Source: Casuarina equisetifolia
Taxonomy: Eukaryota > Streptophyta > Magnoliopsida > Fagales > Casuarinaceae
DNA length: 64,000 bases
Direction of reading: 5' to 3'
NCBI GenBank assembly: GCA_028551475.1
Contig: CM052357.1
Span: forward strand, 18,275,931 to 18,339,930
The position numbers and the translations under genes were made by a program. Shown piece by piece: positions 23,702 to 36,200 of this stretch. The notes under the pieces are model-generated. The model worked only from the letters and a program-made list of their open reading frames with translations. It had not been told where the DNA came from and did no database searches. Within the stretch, counting starts at the first letter, position 1. The number at the start of each line of letters is the position of its first letter.

Positions 23702-24125
23702 TAACCAAAGCTCTACCTATCAAATTAGTTAGCTACTAAGTTGGTAACTGATGATGGTCAAGTTGTTCCAAAGAATAAGTCTAGATAGTGAGGAGTTTGA
23801 GGCAAGAGACAAAAGGAGAACCAAGAATCTAGAAGATTGTTGGCAATCCTTAGGGGAAAATACTATAGTAAGAGTAAGAAAAATGAAATCTAGATAGATA
23901 ACCCTAGCTAATAGAGACATGGAAAAAGGAAGTGTAGCTCAAAATGACAAGGTGAGATTAGAAAAATAAATTCAAGAAAGTCTATTCACAGTGCAATCCA
24001 AAACTAAGGACCAAATGGAGAAGTAAAAAGTGACAAGCAAGATAGTTTTTGTGGAAGCTGAACATAAAGGAAAACAAGATTCTTGGAGTAGTATTGTAAT
24101 ATAAGGATTATAACACAATGCTAAT

Positions 24126-24820
24126 ATGACCTACCAGCCCCCATTGTTGAATGAAGGGAAAATTAGAGTTACTCCTCCTAAGAAAGTGATTGAAAAAGGT
24201 AGTAAATTTTATGAAAATTATATTGTGGGATTCTTTCTAGTATCAAAACTACCTTTCACTATAGTTAAAGGAATTGTGGAAAAACAATGGGAAAAACAAA
24301 GTTTATCGAATATTTTCTACAATAGATAGTGGTTTCTTCTTTTTTAGATTTACTAATAAACAAAATATGAAGAAAGTACTAGAAAATGGAGTTTGTGATG
24401 CGGTAGGAAAACCAATGTTCCTTTAAAAATGGCACAGTACTACTAGATTGCAAAAAGAAAAATTACTTCAATACCAATTTGGATAAGCTATATAATGTAC
24501 CACATGCTCTATGTGATGAGATTGGTATGAGCTATATGGCCAGTGTTGTTGGAAAGTCATTATACATGAATAAGGCCTCTAAGCTAAAACGTAGAATATC
24601 TTATGCAAAAGTATGTGTATTGAAATAGATACAAAATGTTCTTTACCATCCTCTTTTGAAATTGATATAAGGAATGATGCTATCTTTAAAGTAGAAGTGG
24701 AATATTGTTGGTTACTTGAAATATGTAAGAAATGTGATTGTTTTAGATATAAAGAACGTTTTGTTAAGAAAAAAGAGATATAGGTTCTAGTGCTAAGTCA
24801 GCTAGAGAACAATGATGAAG
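24126..24820 (+). pseudogene. LINE ORF1 relic (DUF4283-like and zinc knuckle)
   Basis: An open piece at 24126-24329 (MTYQPPLLNEGKIRVTPPKK...) is followed in shifted frames by NTNLDKLYNVPHALCDEIGM, ASVVGKSLYMNKAS and RISYAKVCV. This is the characteristic run of the DUF4283 region of plant LINE ORF1 proteins, RNA-binding proteins of the retrotransposition particle. The following VEYCWLLEICKKCDCF-type segment stands where the CCHC knuckle should be, with His and spacing lost. There are at least two frame changes and several stops. Confidence 0.75.
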
Positions 24821-25189
24821 GATATTGGGATCAAGGACGTATAGATAAAGGTAATGAAGACCAAGCACAAGGGAACTAGGAACATTAGAATATAGGAAAT
24901 AAGAATCATGGTAATGTACAAATTACAAACTTCATACTACATGAAGTTGAATCCTCCCCTAAAGAGCAAAACAGACTACAAAGTCTAAATGCCAACATAG
25001 ATCAAATAAATAAAGCAAGTGTAATTGGACAAGGCAACAAAATAAGCCCAAAAAGAAGTACAAGTGAGAGGATAAATCTAGTAATAGATTTAGTGTGTTG
25101 ATGGATAATTCTCAAGAACCAAGTGGAGCAAACTGAAATGATAATGAAGGTTTTGAAGGTTTTAGAGAAAATACCAAACCTCCAGACAA

Positions 25190-26460
25190 ATGATCATATT
25201 CTCGTGGAATGTAAGGGGCATGAATAAATGCTCTAAACAAAAGGAGGTACAAAACATTATCAAGAATGCAAAAGATGATATTGTCATTTTATTATAGCAT
25301 AAAATAAAATAAAAATAAAAAAAAGAAAAGAAAAAGCATAATGGTTGGTAGATTCTTTCCTTAATGGGGATTTGTCTAAAATTATAAAGATAATTAAAAT
25401 GGAAAGATTTAGATTTTATGGAAGAAGCCACATCTCAATATCACAATGCTTCATAGTTCTAAACATGTAGTGAATTGTAGAGTGGAAAAGAGGCATGAAA
25501 TATGGTACTTATATGCAATTTATGCAGCAAATGTAACAAATGAATGAAAGGATCTTTGAAGTAACCTCACACAATGCTATAATAGTTATGGGAAAGACAC
25601 TCAATGGTTATTTGTAGAAGATTTCAATATAGTGAGGAACCTAAATGAAATGGTTAGTGTGGCTGGTAGATAGGTAGAAGGAATAGAAAATTTCAACAAG
25701 TTAAGAAGTGATGCAAAACTTATAGAACCAAATTTTATAGGTCCTCTTCTATCATGGATGAACAAAGGTAAAGGAGTAGGGTTCAAAGGCAATAAATTGG
25801 ATAGATGTTTGGTAAACACTAAATGGTTGCAAAGGGATGTGAATTTCTCTATTGAATTCAATACTCCTAACTTGTCATATCATAGTCCTTGCATTATCAA
25901 TGTTGGCAATAACAAACCAAGACAAAAAAAATGCATTTAAATTTTTCAACTTTTGGAAAAATAGCCTTCAATTTATGACAATATTGAAGAATATTTGGCA
26001 ATTGAATGTTGAAGGCACATCAATGTATAGAATAATGATGAAGTTGAAGGAAATGAAAAAAGAGCTAAGGAAGCTAAATAAAAAGGAATTTGGAGATTAC
26101 CAAGGAAAACAAAGATAGCAAGGAAGCAATTACAAATAGTATAAGGAAATCTTTTTTATGACCCTTCAAATATCCAATTGCACAATGAAGAAAATGAATG
26201 TTTAGAAAAGTTAATAATACATAGCAAGCATGAAGAAATATTTCTCAAGTAGAAATTAAGCAATACTTGGTTGAAAGAGGGAAATTGTAATAGTAAAGCT
26301 TTTTTCAAAAGCATGATGCAAAGGAGAACAACAAACCACATTGTTAAGATGGAACTAGATGACAGGCAACTTCCTAAAGATCATGAAGCAATCAAGAACA
26401 AGATTCTAAGTTATTATTCAAAACTTTCTACGGACAACAAATCAACTTTAACCATCACGT
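25190..26460 (+). pseudogene. LINE endonuclease domain relic
   Basis: It starts at the ATG at 25190 with MIIFSWNVRGMN, the classic N-terminal Asn motif of the APE-type endonuclease that nicks target DNA for target-primed reverse transcription. Later pieces are FVEDFNIVRNLNEMV (usual GDFN), NKLDRCLVNTKWLQ, and LSYHSP where catalytic SDHSP is expected, so the Asp is replaced by Tyr. The linker to reverse transcriptase follows (FFNFWKNSLQFMTILKNIW, LRKLNKKEFGDY). Stops at about 25296 and onwards show that it is inactive. Confidence 0.8.
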
Positions 26461-26479
26461 GAGAAATTAATACACTTAT

Positions 26480-29400
26480 TCCTAATTAAAGTTCTAGAAG
26501 AAATAAAGAAAAGCCTTATAGCAAAAGTTCAAAGAGAAGATATACAAAGAGAATTAACATAATTGGTGATTACAAAGCTTTGGTTCTTAATGACTACGAC
26601 AATTTGTTTTGTTGAACATCATGTGTTTGTATGTTTTGATTAAGAAAAATTTTATTATGGTTGAATATATATATTTGAATATATGTTGAATATATGAAAT
26701 GGTGTGCACATATTGAAAATCAAAGGAAGTAAAAGGTGTACAAATTATAATATCAATTAATGATATCTGGGTTCCTACATTTCATTATCAAATATCAAAT
26801 AAAAAGCCAATTTGATTTATTCTATGCTTATTTTAATTAATAGCTAAATTCATATTATTGGTTATATTAAAGAAATTTGATACTTGGAATTGGTATGCTT
26901 ATAGGTACATTTGAAAAGAAAATTCTTATGACATTGGCGTATACATCTTTGTTGGATTGACCATATATCTATATGGATACATGAAACATATATATATATA
27001 CATATGTATACATCCGGAGCCCATGAAGCTAAGGCCCGTGAAAGTGCAACCTACAAAACCAGAACCTGTAAGAAAAAAAAAACTGAAGCCTGTGAGAAGC
27101 GAGGCTGGAGCCCATGAAGATTAAAGCCCAGCACCTTCCACTTCTGCAAAACGGCAACATCTTAAGCAAATAAAAGCTTAAGCTCTTATGATCAAACCCG
27201 TTTGAAGCCTTAGCCACACACTCGACTAAAGCTACCTTCCTCCTCTCGATCTCTCTCGCGACGCCAACTCCAACAGGAAGAATGTTGAGGCAACTGAGTG
27301 TCAGAATGGCTATTTTGCTAGAAATCACCATTTGCTACTGTGTAACGTCGTGACTATCAAATCTAAATAGAAGAAGTTTAAAAAGGTTTAAACCAAAACC
27401 CTAACGTGTTCAAGGTTTGAATATCTATTATAAAAGGGAGCTTTGGATGAGTATTTTGGGTTGGCTGAGATATATTCTTGCCAATTTGATCAAAAGAGAT
27501 AAAAGCCCTCATTGATTTGTTCTTGCTGCCATGTTCTTCAAATACTTGAAGGAAAAGAAAATCTTTGGTGATATTTCCTAAATTCGTTATCTTGTGAATA
27601 TCATTTGATAAATTGATCTTTGTATGTGCTAAATTATCTATAACATTATTTGCACATAAAGATCATTGAAAATCCAAAACCCTAGATTTGTGAAATTGGG
27701 GATTTCAAGATTAAAGCTTAAATTAACTTTGTATACATTCGATTAGCTCTCTGATAACCTTAAATCCTCACCTATATCATATATTTGAGGAATAAGCTTG
27801 ATGTATCAAGGTTTTTATAAACCTAACTTTGTAACTATAAGCTATAAAACTCCTTTTAAGGAGTTATGGGGTGAAGGAAAGGTGTTCTCCTTGTTTGAAG
27901 TAAAGTAGACTTCAACTTGGTTTAAGTTGAAGGAGAAAAGGGTAGAAGTAGGTGAAAAGTACTTAACCAACGTGAAATTCTTGAGTGTGAATCTTCTGAT
28001 CTGATTTATTTTCTTATGCTTTGATATTACTGTAATATTTAATCTTGTTGTGATTGCTAAGCAAGAAATCAAAAAGAAAATTTATTTAAATTAGCTAAGC
28101 TTCTAAATATTCAATTCCACCCCCTTCTTAGATAGCCATAAAACCTTACATGTTTTTCAAAAAAGCTTGGAGTATAATGTGGAGTGAGATAAAAGAAGCA
28201 ATTATAACCTTTTTCCAAAAGCAACAGCTACTGCAAAGCATAAACTCCATGATAATCTCTTTTGTCCCTAAAAAAGTAAATGCTATAAATATGAAATATT
28301 TTTGACCTATCTCATGTTACAATGTGTTGTATAAGATCATTTCTAAAGTTGTGGTGGAAAGATTAAGCAAAGTATTGTCTTATTCCATACATCCTTGCCA
28401 AATAGCTTTTGTGCCAGGTAGGAACATTAGAGAAAAAATTTTGTTGTGCCAAAAGGTGGAAAAAGAATGGCAACTAAGGTTGATATTGTGAAATGAGTGG
28501 CTTATATGATACAATAGATTGGAATGCAATCTTAAATACTTTAAAAGTTTTGAAATTTCCAAACAAGACTGATTCTAGATTGAGAGTTATATCACTATTG
28601 TTGGATATTCTATCAACATAAATGGCTCTCTTACAAGTTTTTTTAAAAAGGCAAAGGGACTTAGACAAGGATATGCTCTCTCTCCTTTTGTTTTTGTTAT
28701 CATAATGAAGATCCTTAATAGAATTCTACATAAAAATAAAAAAAATAAAAATATATTTTGGAAGGTTCAAATATAATTGAAAATGCTCTAAAAAAATATC
28801 ACTCATTTATGCTTTGTTAATGGCCTTTTCCTATTTGCTTATAGAGATATTGAATCTATATTATGTTTACTAAATGATACGCAAGAGTTTGATGATATTG
28901 TAGGTCTGAAAATGCATCCATAAAAATTCAAATGTTTTTCCCAAGCTTGTTTGAACAAGAAAAAGATCTAATACTTGATTATATTCATATCCAAGAAGGC
29001 CAACTTCCTATAAAATACTTGAGAGTTCTATTGATTACTAAAAGACTATCCAATCTAGATTGTTCAATCCTTATAGAAAAGATATTTAGGAGAATTGAAA
29101 GTTAGGAGTCTAAGTACATTAGTTTTAAGGGGAGACTACAGTAAGCAAAAAGTGTTCTATTCTTTTTGTAAACATATTTAATGCAAATTTTTTTATTACC
29201 AAAATAGACAATATATGAAATTGAAAAAAGGATTTAGAATCTTCCTTTGGATAAGTATCTAATGGACGATGCATAGCAAAAGTGGCATGAAAAGAAGTTT
29301 ATTGGCCTAAAATTTCTAGAAGAATAGGTTTGACATATATTCATACGTGGAATAAGGTGGCAATCAGAGAACTCTTATGGTCTCTTATACATAATAATTC

Positions 29401-30089
29401 AAACTCTTTATGGGTTAGATGGATGATAATAGAAAACTTAATGGAATAAATGTATTAGAAGTTGAGATGAAAGGCTCACTAGCTTGGAGTTAGAGGTATA
29501 TTCTACAAGTAAGAGGTGAATTCACACAACTAGTGACAAGTTTAGAGTACACTATTGCAAAAAGTTATAAAGCACTAAGAAAGACTAGAGAAGATGTTGA
29601 ATAAGCAAGACGAGTATGGAAAGAATGAGCACCAAAGCATAATTTTATCTGTTGGATCATTTGAAAGACAAACTATCCATAATAGATAATGTATTTGTAT
29701 GAAATAGCTCAGTAGACCTACAATGCAACCTTTGCCAACAAAGAGAAAAATCACAAGAACATTTTTTTTTAATGCAAGTTCACAAATTACATATGGAAGG
29801 ATTTATTAGGTATGAATGGTTTAACTCGAAGAATTGAACATTGAAAAGCTTAAATATGTCAAATGATCAAGGTGTTAAAAGTAAAAGTTTTACAGTGACT
29901 CTGCTTAATGTATCTTTTAAAATTGTATTGTATCATATTTGGAGAGAAAGAAATAGAAAAAGATTCAAAGATAAAAGTTTAGACAATTCAACTATTATTA
30001 CTAAAATCAAGAAAGACATGAGAGGGAAGATTTCATCTACCATGGGAGTAAAGCCTATAAATTGTAATAAGTTCTTACAAAAGCTTTGA
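26480..30089 (+). pseudogene. LINE reverse transcriptase and C-terminal region relic
   Basis: Reverse transcriptase is recognisable on both sides of the solo LTR. If the LTR and one TGTTT are removed, the reading joins as YDNLF then KKAWSIMW, a standard L1 sequence. Then come ISFVPKKVNAINMKYF, PISCYNVLYKIISKVVVERL, CQIAFVPGRNI, GLRQGYALSPFVFVI and FVNGLFLFAYRD. The last stands where FADDLLLF should be, so both catalytic Asp residues are gone. The final open piece 29841-30089 includes YHIWRERNRKRF, typical of the L1 C-terminus downstream of the zf-RVT region. Confidence 0.82.
26610..28150 (+). mobile_element. Solo SIRE-b-type Copia LTR inside the LINE RT, TSD TGTTT
   Basis: 1541 bp from TGTTGAACATCATGTG to CCATAAAACCTTACA, flanked by TGTTT on both sides (26605-26609 and 28151-28155). 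It is the same family as the SIRE-b LTRs (31174-32749 and 38011-39546, read on the minus strand), including a degenerate 'gagcccatgaag/gaagcctgtgag' repeat at about 27016-27130. There is no internal region, so it arose by LTR-LTR recombination. Confidence 0.95.
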
Positions 30090-30423
30090 AACTTACCACA
30101 TGCTGTTTTTGAGCCTAAATGATGATGTTTGTAATTGAAAAATTTGTAATTTTTTTATAGTAATATTTAATTCTTAACGTTCATTAAAAAAAAATTCTAA
30201 TGAAAAGATGAACAAAAATGATTAGGTTGCCTCTTAAGAAACACTTATTTTATAGTTGTCAGCCAAATTATCTTTAATGTTGTTATTCAAGGAGGATAAA
30301 GGTTAATGGTAGTCTTTTGCATGTTGACTCCTAAGTAAGACTTCAAATGCTGACCATTCACCTTACATGTGCCATAGGTGTCATTTCCAACTTCTATTGT
30401 TCCATATGGAAATACCTTTGTAA

Positions 30424-31173
30424 TTATGAAAGGGCCAAACCATCAAAACCACAACTTATCAAGAAACAATTTAAGGCGAGAGTTCTAAAGTAATACTTTT
30501 TGGCCACCTCAAACTCTCTTCTTAATATGTGTTTGTCATGCCATCTTTTTGTATGCTCCTTATATATTTTGGAATTTTCATAGGCCTTACCTCTTAATTC
30601 CTCCAATTCATTTAGTTGCAATAATCTAGCCTCACCTATAGACAGCATGTCAAAGTTTAAAAACTTCAATGCCTAATATGCTTGGTGCTCTAATTCTATT
30701 AGTAAATGACAAGTCTACCCAAACACTAGCCTAAAAGGAGACATTCTAATTAGTGTTTTAAATGTTGTTCTATAGATCAAAAGTGCATCATCAAGTTTTA
30801 TTAACCAATCTTTCTTTAAGGCATTCACATTTTTTTCCAAAATTCTCTTAATTTCCTATTTGATATTAATTTAAAAGTGATAAAGGGTTGCAATCTTATA
30901 GTTAACCCCATACTTACCCAAAAGTGCTCCAAATTGTTTATTGTTAAAATGTGTCCCTTTATCCCTTATGATTGGCCTAGGAGTGCCAAATCAAGTAAAA
31001 ATATTTTTCTTTAAGAATTTAATCACAACCTTAGTATTATTTGTTGGTAATGCTACTGCTTTTAGTCACTTAGACACATATTTAATAGCCACCAAAATAC
31101 ACATATTTCCATAAGAAAGTATATAAGGTCCTATGAAATCAATACCCCAAATGTTAAATAATTCACACACAAC
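30424..31173 (-). pseudogene. Athila integrase relic of element C
   Basis: The minus strand from 31173 down reads (with stops) [84 protein letters not shown], then an open segment 30669-30424 (FLNFDMLSIGEARLLQLNELEELR...EHTKRWHDKHILRREF). The first two catalytic acids are visible: D of GIDFIGP and D of IRDKGTHF. The E falls in a stop-rich stretch. Vocabulary and order are diagnostic of Athila integrase. The start of the domain (KHEMPLNN) lies across the SIRE-b insertion at 39547-39575. Confidence 0.88.
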
Positions 31174-32749
31174 TGTTGGGTTTATGGCTATCCAAGAAGG
31201 GGGTGTTGAATTGGATATTTAGAAGTTTATCTAATTTTAATGTCTTCCTAAATTTTTGTTTCTTTACAGCAATCATAACTAGATAAGATACCATAATAGT
31301 AATAAAGTATAAAATAAAAGGATTAGATCAGAAAATTCACAACCAAGAATTTCACTGTGGTTCGGCACTTTTCACCTACTTCCACTCTTTTCTCCTTCAA
31401 CTCAAACCAAGTTGAAATCTGCTTTACTTCAAACAAGGAGAGCACCTCTCCTTCACCTCACAACTCCTCAAAAGGAGTTATATAGCTCACGGTTACAAGG
31501 TTAGGTTTACAAAAACCTTAATACATCAAGCACATTCCTCAAATACATGATATGAGTGAGGATTTAAGCTTATCAAAGAGCTAATTGAATGTATACAAAG
31601 TCAATTGAAGCTCTAATCTCGAAAGCCCTAATTTCACAAATCTAGGATTTTGGATTTACAATAATCTTTATGTGCAGATAATGTTATAATTAATCTAGCA
31701 TATACAAAGATCAAACTATCAAATGATATTCATAAGATAACAAGTTTAAAGAATATCACCAAAGATTTCCTTTTCCTTCAAATGTTACCGAACACAGTAA
31801 TAAGAGTAAATCGATGAGGGCTTTTATCTCTTTTGACGAAATCAACAAGAATATGTCTCAGCAGGCTTGAAAATTTCATCCGAAGCTCCCTTTTATAGTA
31901 GGTACTCAAACGTTGAATAGATTAGGGTTTTGGTTCAAACCTTTTTGAAATCCTTCCATTGAGATTTGATAGATACGATGTTGTATCGATGTAGATGATG
32001 ATTTTCTAGCAAGATAACTATTCTGACACTCAGTCGCCTCACCATTCTTCCCATTGAAGCCATCGTCGTAGGAGAGAGATCGAGAGAAGAAGGATAGCTC
32101 TAGGTTGAAGGATACGGCTAAGGCTTTAGGTGTTTGATCATAAAAGCTTACACTTTTATTTGCTCTGCACGCTGCCGTTTTGGATAAGTGACCTGCTCAG
32201 AACGCTGCCCTTTCAAGCTTCATAGGCTGACCTCTCTTCACAAGCTGAACCTCTCTTCATGGGCTGACCCTCTTTTATAGGTTGAACCTTTTTCACGGGC
32301 TGAACCTCTTTCACGGGCTGAACCTCTTTTACAGGCTAAACCTCTCTCATAGGCTGAACTTTTTTTATAGGCTTAACATATAAATAAGCTTCATGTACCC
32401 GTATATAAATATATGGTCGGTCCATTACACCTATAAATACACCAATTCCAAGTATCAAAATTCCTTTAACATAACCAAGAATGTAAATTAATCTATTAAA
32501 CAAAATATTCAAAGATTAAATCAAATTGGCTTCATATTTGATGTTTGATAATAAAATGTTAGAACCCGGCTACTTTATAATATCATTAATTGATATTATA
32601 ATTTGCACACCTTTTACTTCCTTTAAGTTTTAATATGTGCACTCACAATCTCATATATTCTATCATATATGCAAATATAATATTCTATTTAACATATATT
32701 CAAATAAAATTTTTCTCAATCAAAACATACAAGCACATGATTTTCAATA
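31174..32749 (-). repeat. Left (3') LTR of SIRE-b
   Basis: 1576 bp. On the minus strand it starts TATTGAAAATCATGTG (decayed TGTT) after the purine tract and ends CCATAAACCCAACA at 31174. It contains the palindromic block at 32568-32620 and a run of about nine 18-20 bp repeats (32213-32377). Compared with the right LTR it retains about 22 bp near 31335-31360 that the other lacks (right-LTR join near 38173). Confidence 0.93.
32213..32377. repeat. Minisatellite inside the SIRE-b left LTR
   Basis: About nine imperfect copies of an 18-20 bp unit, consensus near CTCTTTCACGGGCTGAAC. The right LTR carries the matching array at about 39027-39175 and the solo LTR 26610-28150 a degenerate one at 27016-27130. 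Confidence 0.85.
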
Positions 32750-33205
32750 ATCTCCCCTTTTTTTATGATGACAAAATTTTCATACTGAACCAGCTAGCAC
32801 ATGTTACTACTCCGATGGTATAGCAATTTCATGAGCACGTAAATGCAGTAAGCATAAGCCTATCATTGTTTACCTGGATATTCATCAAAGCATCAACATC
32901 ATAGCAGGTATATTTGCATACATAGTAGGATGTAAAAGAGTTTATCCCACGTTCTGCACTGAAAGTCAGAAATGGAACATACATGTGCTAGAATGTACTT
33001 TCTCCCCCTTTTTGTTATTAGTAAAAAGAGCATTGTAATGGAAGATAATTAAACAAGATGAATAAGAATGAAGATAATTGTATGGGATGGATAAAAATGA
33101 AGAGTATGGCAGCAGAGATCTGACCTGGTGCGAATGCGTAGATAAGGATCCCCCTCAGAACAGTAATCGAATACAAAACATGGTAAAATATATTGTTCAC
33201 AAAGT
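32750..33205 (-). other. SIRE-b 3' untranslated region and polypurine tract
   Basis: Between the pol stop (33206) and the 3' LTR. The polypurine tract on the minus strand is AAAAAAAGGGGAGATTA (32766-32750), the second-strand priming site. No env-like open frame of significant length is present, although some SIRE elements have one. Confidence 0.75.
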
Positions 33206-36200
33206 TTAAGCAATATCATTAAGCAAACACATACCAAGCTTTCTTCGGAGAGTAGAGAACTTATCATGATCCAATGGTTTAGTAAAAATATCAACAAGTT
33301 GATGGTCTGTGCTAACAAACTCAATAGAGATATCTAATTTTTCAACATGGTCACGAATGAAGTGATGTCTTATCTCTATATGTTTGGTTTTAGAGTTCTG
33401 TACCAGATTTTTAGTGAGATTTATTGCACTAGTGTTATCACATTTCAATGGAATCTTAGTAAATGGAGACCAGAATCTTCTAATTGCTATTTCATCCATA
33501 GAATCTGAGCACAACAACTAGCCGCAGCTATGTATTCTACCTCAGTGGAAGAAAGAGCAACGTTATTTTGTTTCTTGGAGTGCCAAGAAACCAACACATG
33601 TCCTAAAAACTGACATGTACCATTGGTGCTATTTCTATCGATTTTACACCTAACATAGTTAAAATCACTAAATACATGTAAATCAAACATAGTATCTTTT
33701 GAATACCAAATGCCTAATGTGATTGTATCCTTTAGATATTGAAAAATTCTTTTAATAGCTTTTAAATGTTGTTCCTTGGGATTTGATTGAAACTGTGCAC
33801 ATAAACAAACACTGAACATGATGTCTAGCTGATAAGCAGTTAAATATAATAAGGAACCAATCATGCCTCTATACATTTTAGAATCAACACTAACTCCAAC
33901 ATTGTCATATGATAAGGATGTAGATGTGCTCATAGGAGTATTTATTGGTATAGAATCATGCATGTTGTATTTCTTGAGTAAATCCTTGGTATATTTAGTT
34001 TGACTTATGAATATTCCTTTAGGTGTTTGTTTAATTTGGAGTCCAAGAAAATAATTTAATTCACCCATCATACTCATCTCAAACTCATGTTTCATAGAAT
34101 CTGCAAATTGTTCACACATAGCAGAATTTGTAGAACCAAACACAATATCATCAACATAAATTTGAACAATCAAATTCTCTTTTCCTTATGTCTTAATAAA
34201 TAATATATTATCAATCTTCCCTTTTCTAAAATTTATGTTTAATAGAAAGTTGCTTAGCTTGTCAGACCAAGCTCGTGGGGCTTGTTTTAACCCATACAGA
34301 GCTTTGGAAAGCTTGAATACATGATCTAGGCATGTGGGATCTTCAAATCCAGGTGGTTGTTCTACATAAACCTTTTCCTTAACAACACCATTTAAAAAAG
34401 CACTCTTCAGATCCATTTGAAATAATGTAAAATTCATTTAGCAAGCAACATTCAAATAGCTTCTAACCTATCTACAAGAGCAAACATTTCATCATAGTCA
34501 GTTCCTTCTTCTTGACTATATCCTTGTGCTACCAATCTGGCTTTGTTTCTTATAATGGTCCCACACTCATCTAATTTATTTCTAAACACCCATTTGGTTC
34601 CTATGACCAAATGGAATTGTGGTCTTGGAACTAATTTCCAGACTTTACTCCTTTTAAACTAATTTAGTTCTTCTTACATAGCAAGAAACCAGCTTTCATC
34701 TTCAAGAGCTTCATCTACTTTCTTTGGCTTTATTTGAGATAAAAAGGCTTGATGTTCACATGTGTTATGATATTTAGATCGTGTACTTACACTGTTTACT
34801 GGATTTCCTAGAATATGTCATTGATCTACTTCATTTCTTACTCTAGGGAAGGTAAATTCTCTTGAGTCTAACTCTCCCTCAACATATGCATATTTTTCAT
34901 TTGCATTTTGTTCTGTGGAATTCAGATCAGAATCATCCTTGAATTTTACATGAATAGATTCTTCAACAACTAGAGTTCTCTTATGAAAAACTCTATATGC
35001 TTTGTTGGTTTGAGAATAACGTAGAAATATGGCCTCATTACTCTTAGAGTTAAATTTTTCAAGTGACTCTTTTCCATGGTTTAAAACAAAGCACTAACTT
35101 CCAAACATGTGGAAGTAGGATATGTTGGGTTTTCTACCAAACAGTAGCTCAAACGAAGTCTTTTTCAAGACTGGTCTTAAGAATGCTCTATTTGAAATGT
35201 AGCAAGTTGTACTTATAGCTTCTCCCCAAAATTGTTTAGGAAGATTGTATTCACACATCATGGTTCTAGCCATTTCTTGGAGTGCCCTATTTTTTTCCTT
35301 TCTACAACACCATTTTGTTGAGGTGTCCTAGGTGCTTAAAAATTGTGAGATATGCCATTCTTGGAATAGAATTTCTCAAAAAGACAATTTTCAAACTCAC
35401 CACCATGATCTATTCGAATCTTAACAATGGTAAGATCATTTTCATTTTGGACAATTTTAAAGAAATCAACAAATTTCTCCAATGCTTCATCTTTCCTAGC
35501 AAGTAGATATACACAGGTATATCTAGTGTAATCATCTACTATGACTAAGGCATAATACTTTCCACTCATAGTGGTTATCCTTAAAAGATCAAACAAATCC
35601 ATATGTTTCATTTCTAACAGTCTTGAGGTAGACACTATTAATTTTGGTTTAAAACTACTTTGAGTATGTTTCCCTTTCACACAAGCATCACATAATTGAT
35701 GTTTATCAAATGTGAGCTCAGGTAGTCCTCTAACTAGGCCGTTCTTGGATAATTTCTCTAATAATCCTAGACTAGCATGACTAAGTTTTCTATGCCACAA
35801 CCAAGCATCAACACTTTTACAAACAATCAAGCACGTTTGTTTATTTGTCAACTCACTAAGATCAATCACATAGATGTTATCTTTCCTTTTCCCAATAATT
35901 CTCACATTATTTTCCAAATTTTCAACAAGACAAAGTTCTTTCCCAAATCTGATTTTGAAGTTATTATCACACAATTGACTTATACTCAGGAGATTAAATT
36001 TTAATTCATCAACATACAGCACATCAGATATGAGAAGGGATTTCGAGTTACCTATGGTGCCTACACCTTTGATCCTTCCTTTGGAGTTATCTCTAAAAGA
36101 TACTATACATTTGGACTTTAACTCAAGTGTTGACAAGAACTCCATCATCCCAGTCATATGACAGGAACAACCGTTGTCCAGAATCCACAGCTTTTTGTGC

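Larger units (their letters stand above)
23707..30193 (+). mobile_element. L1-type LINE (non-LTR retrotransposon), dead, split by a solo LTR
   Basis: In order on the plus strand: an ORF1 relic with a DUF4283-like region and a decayed zinc knuckle, an apurinic-endonuclease relic, reverse transcriptase, and a C-terminal segment ending with a short A-run at 30185-30193. That is the layout of plant L1 LINEs. A solo Copia LTR (26610-28150) interrupts it. The 5' end is uncertain. Multiple stops break each domain. Confidence 0.85.

Noticed and set aside
26981..27010. TATATATATA run as a centromere or satellite signal
   Set aside because: It is a short run within the solo LTR 26610-28150, not a tandem satellite.
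32213..32377. CRISPR-like array
   Set aside because: The repeats are contiguous 18-20 bp units without unique spacers, lie inside a plant LTR, and have no cas genes.
32755..33205. Possible env-like gene in the 3' region of the SIRE-like elements
   Set aside because: Only short frames occur between the pol stop and the polypurine tract in both copies, with no signal peptide plus transmembrane layout.
34186..36157. The SIRE-b open pieces of 83-273 codons as possible host genes
   Set aside because: Each carries Copia integrase or RT motifs and all lie in order between matching LTRs.
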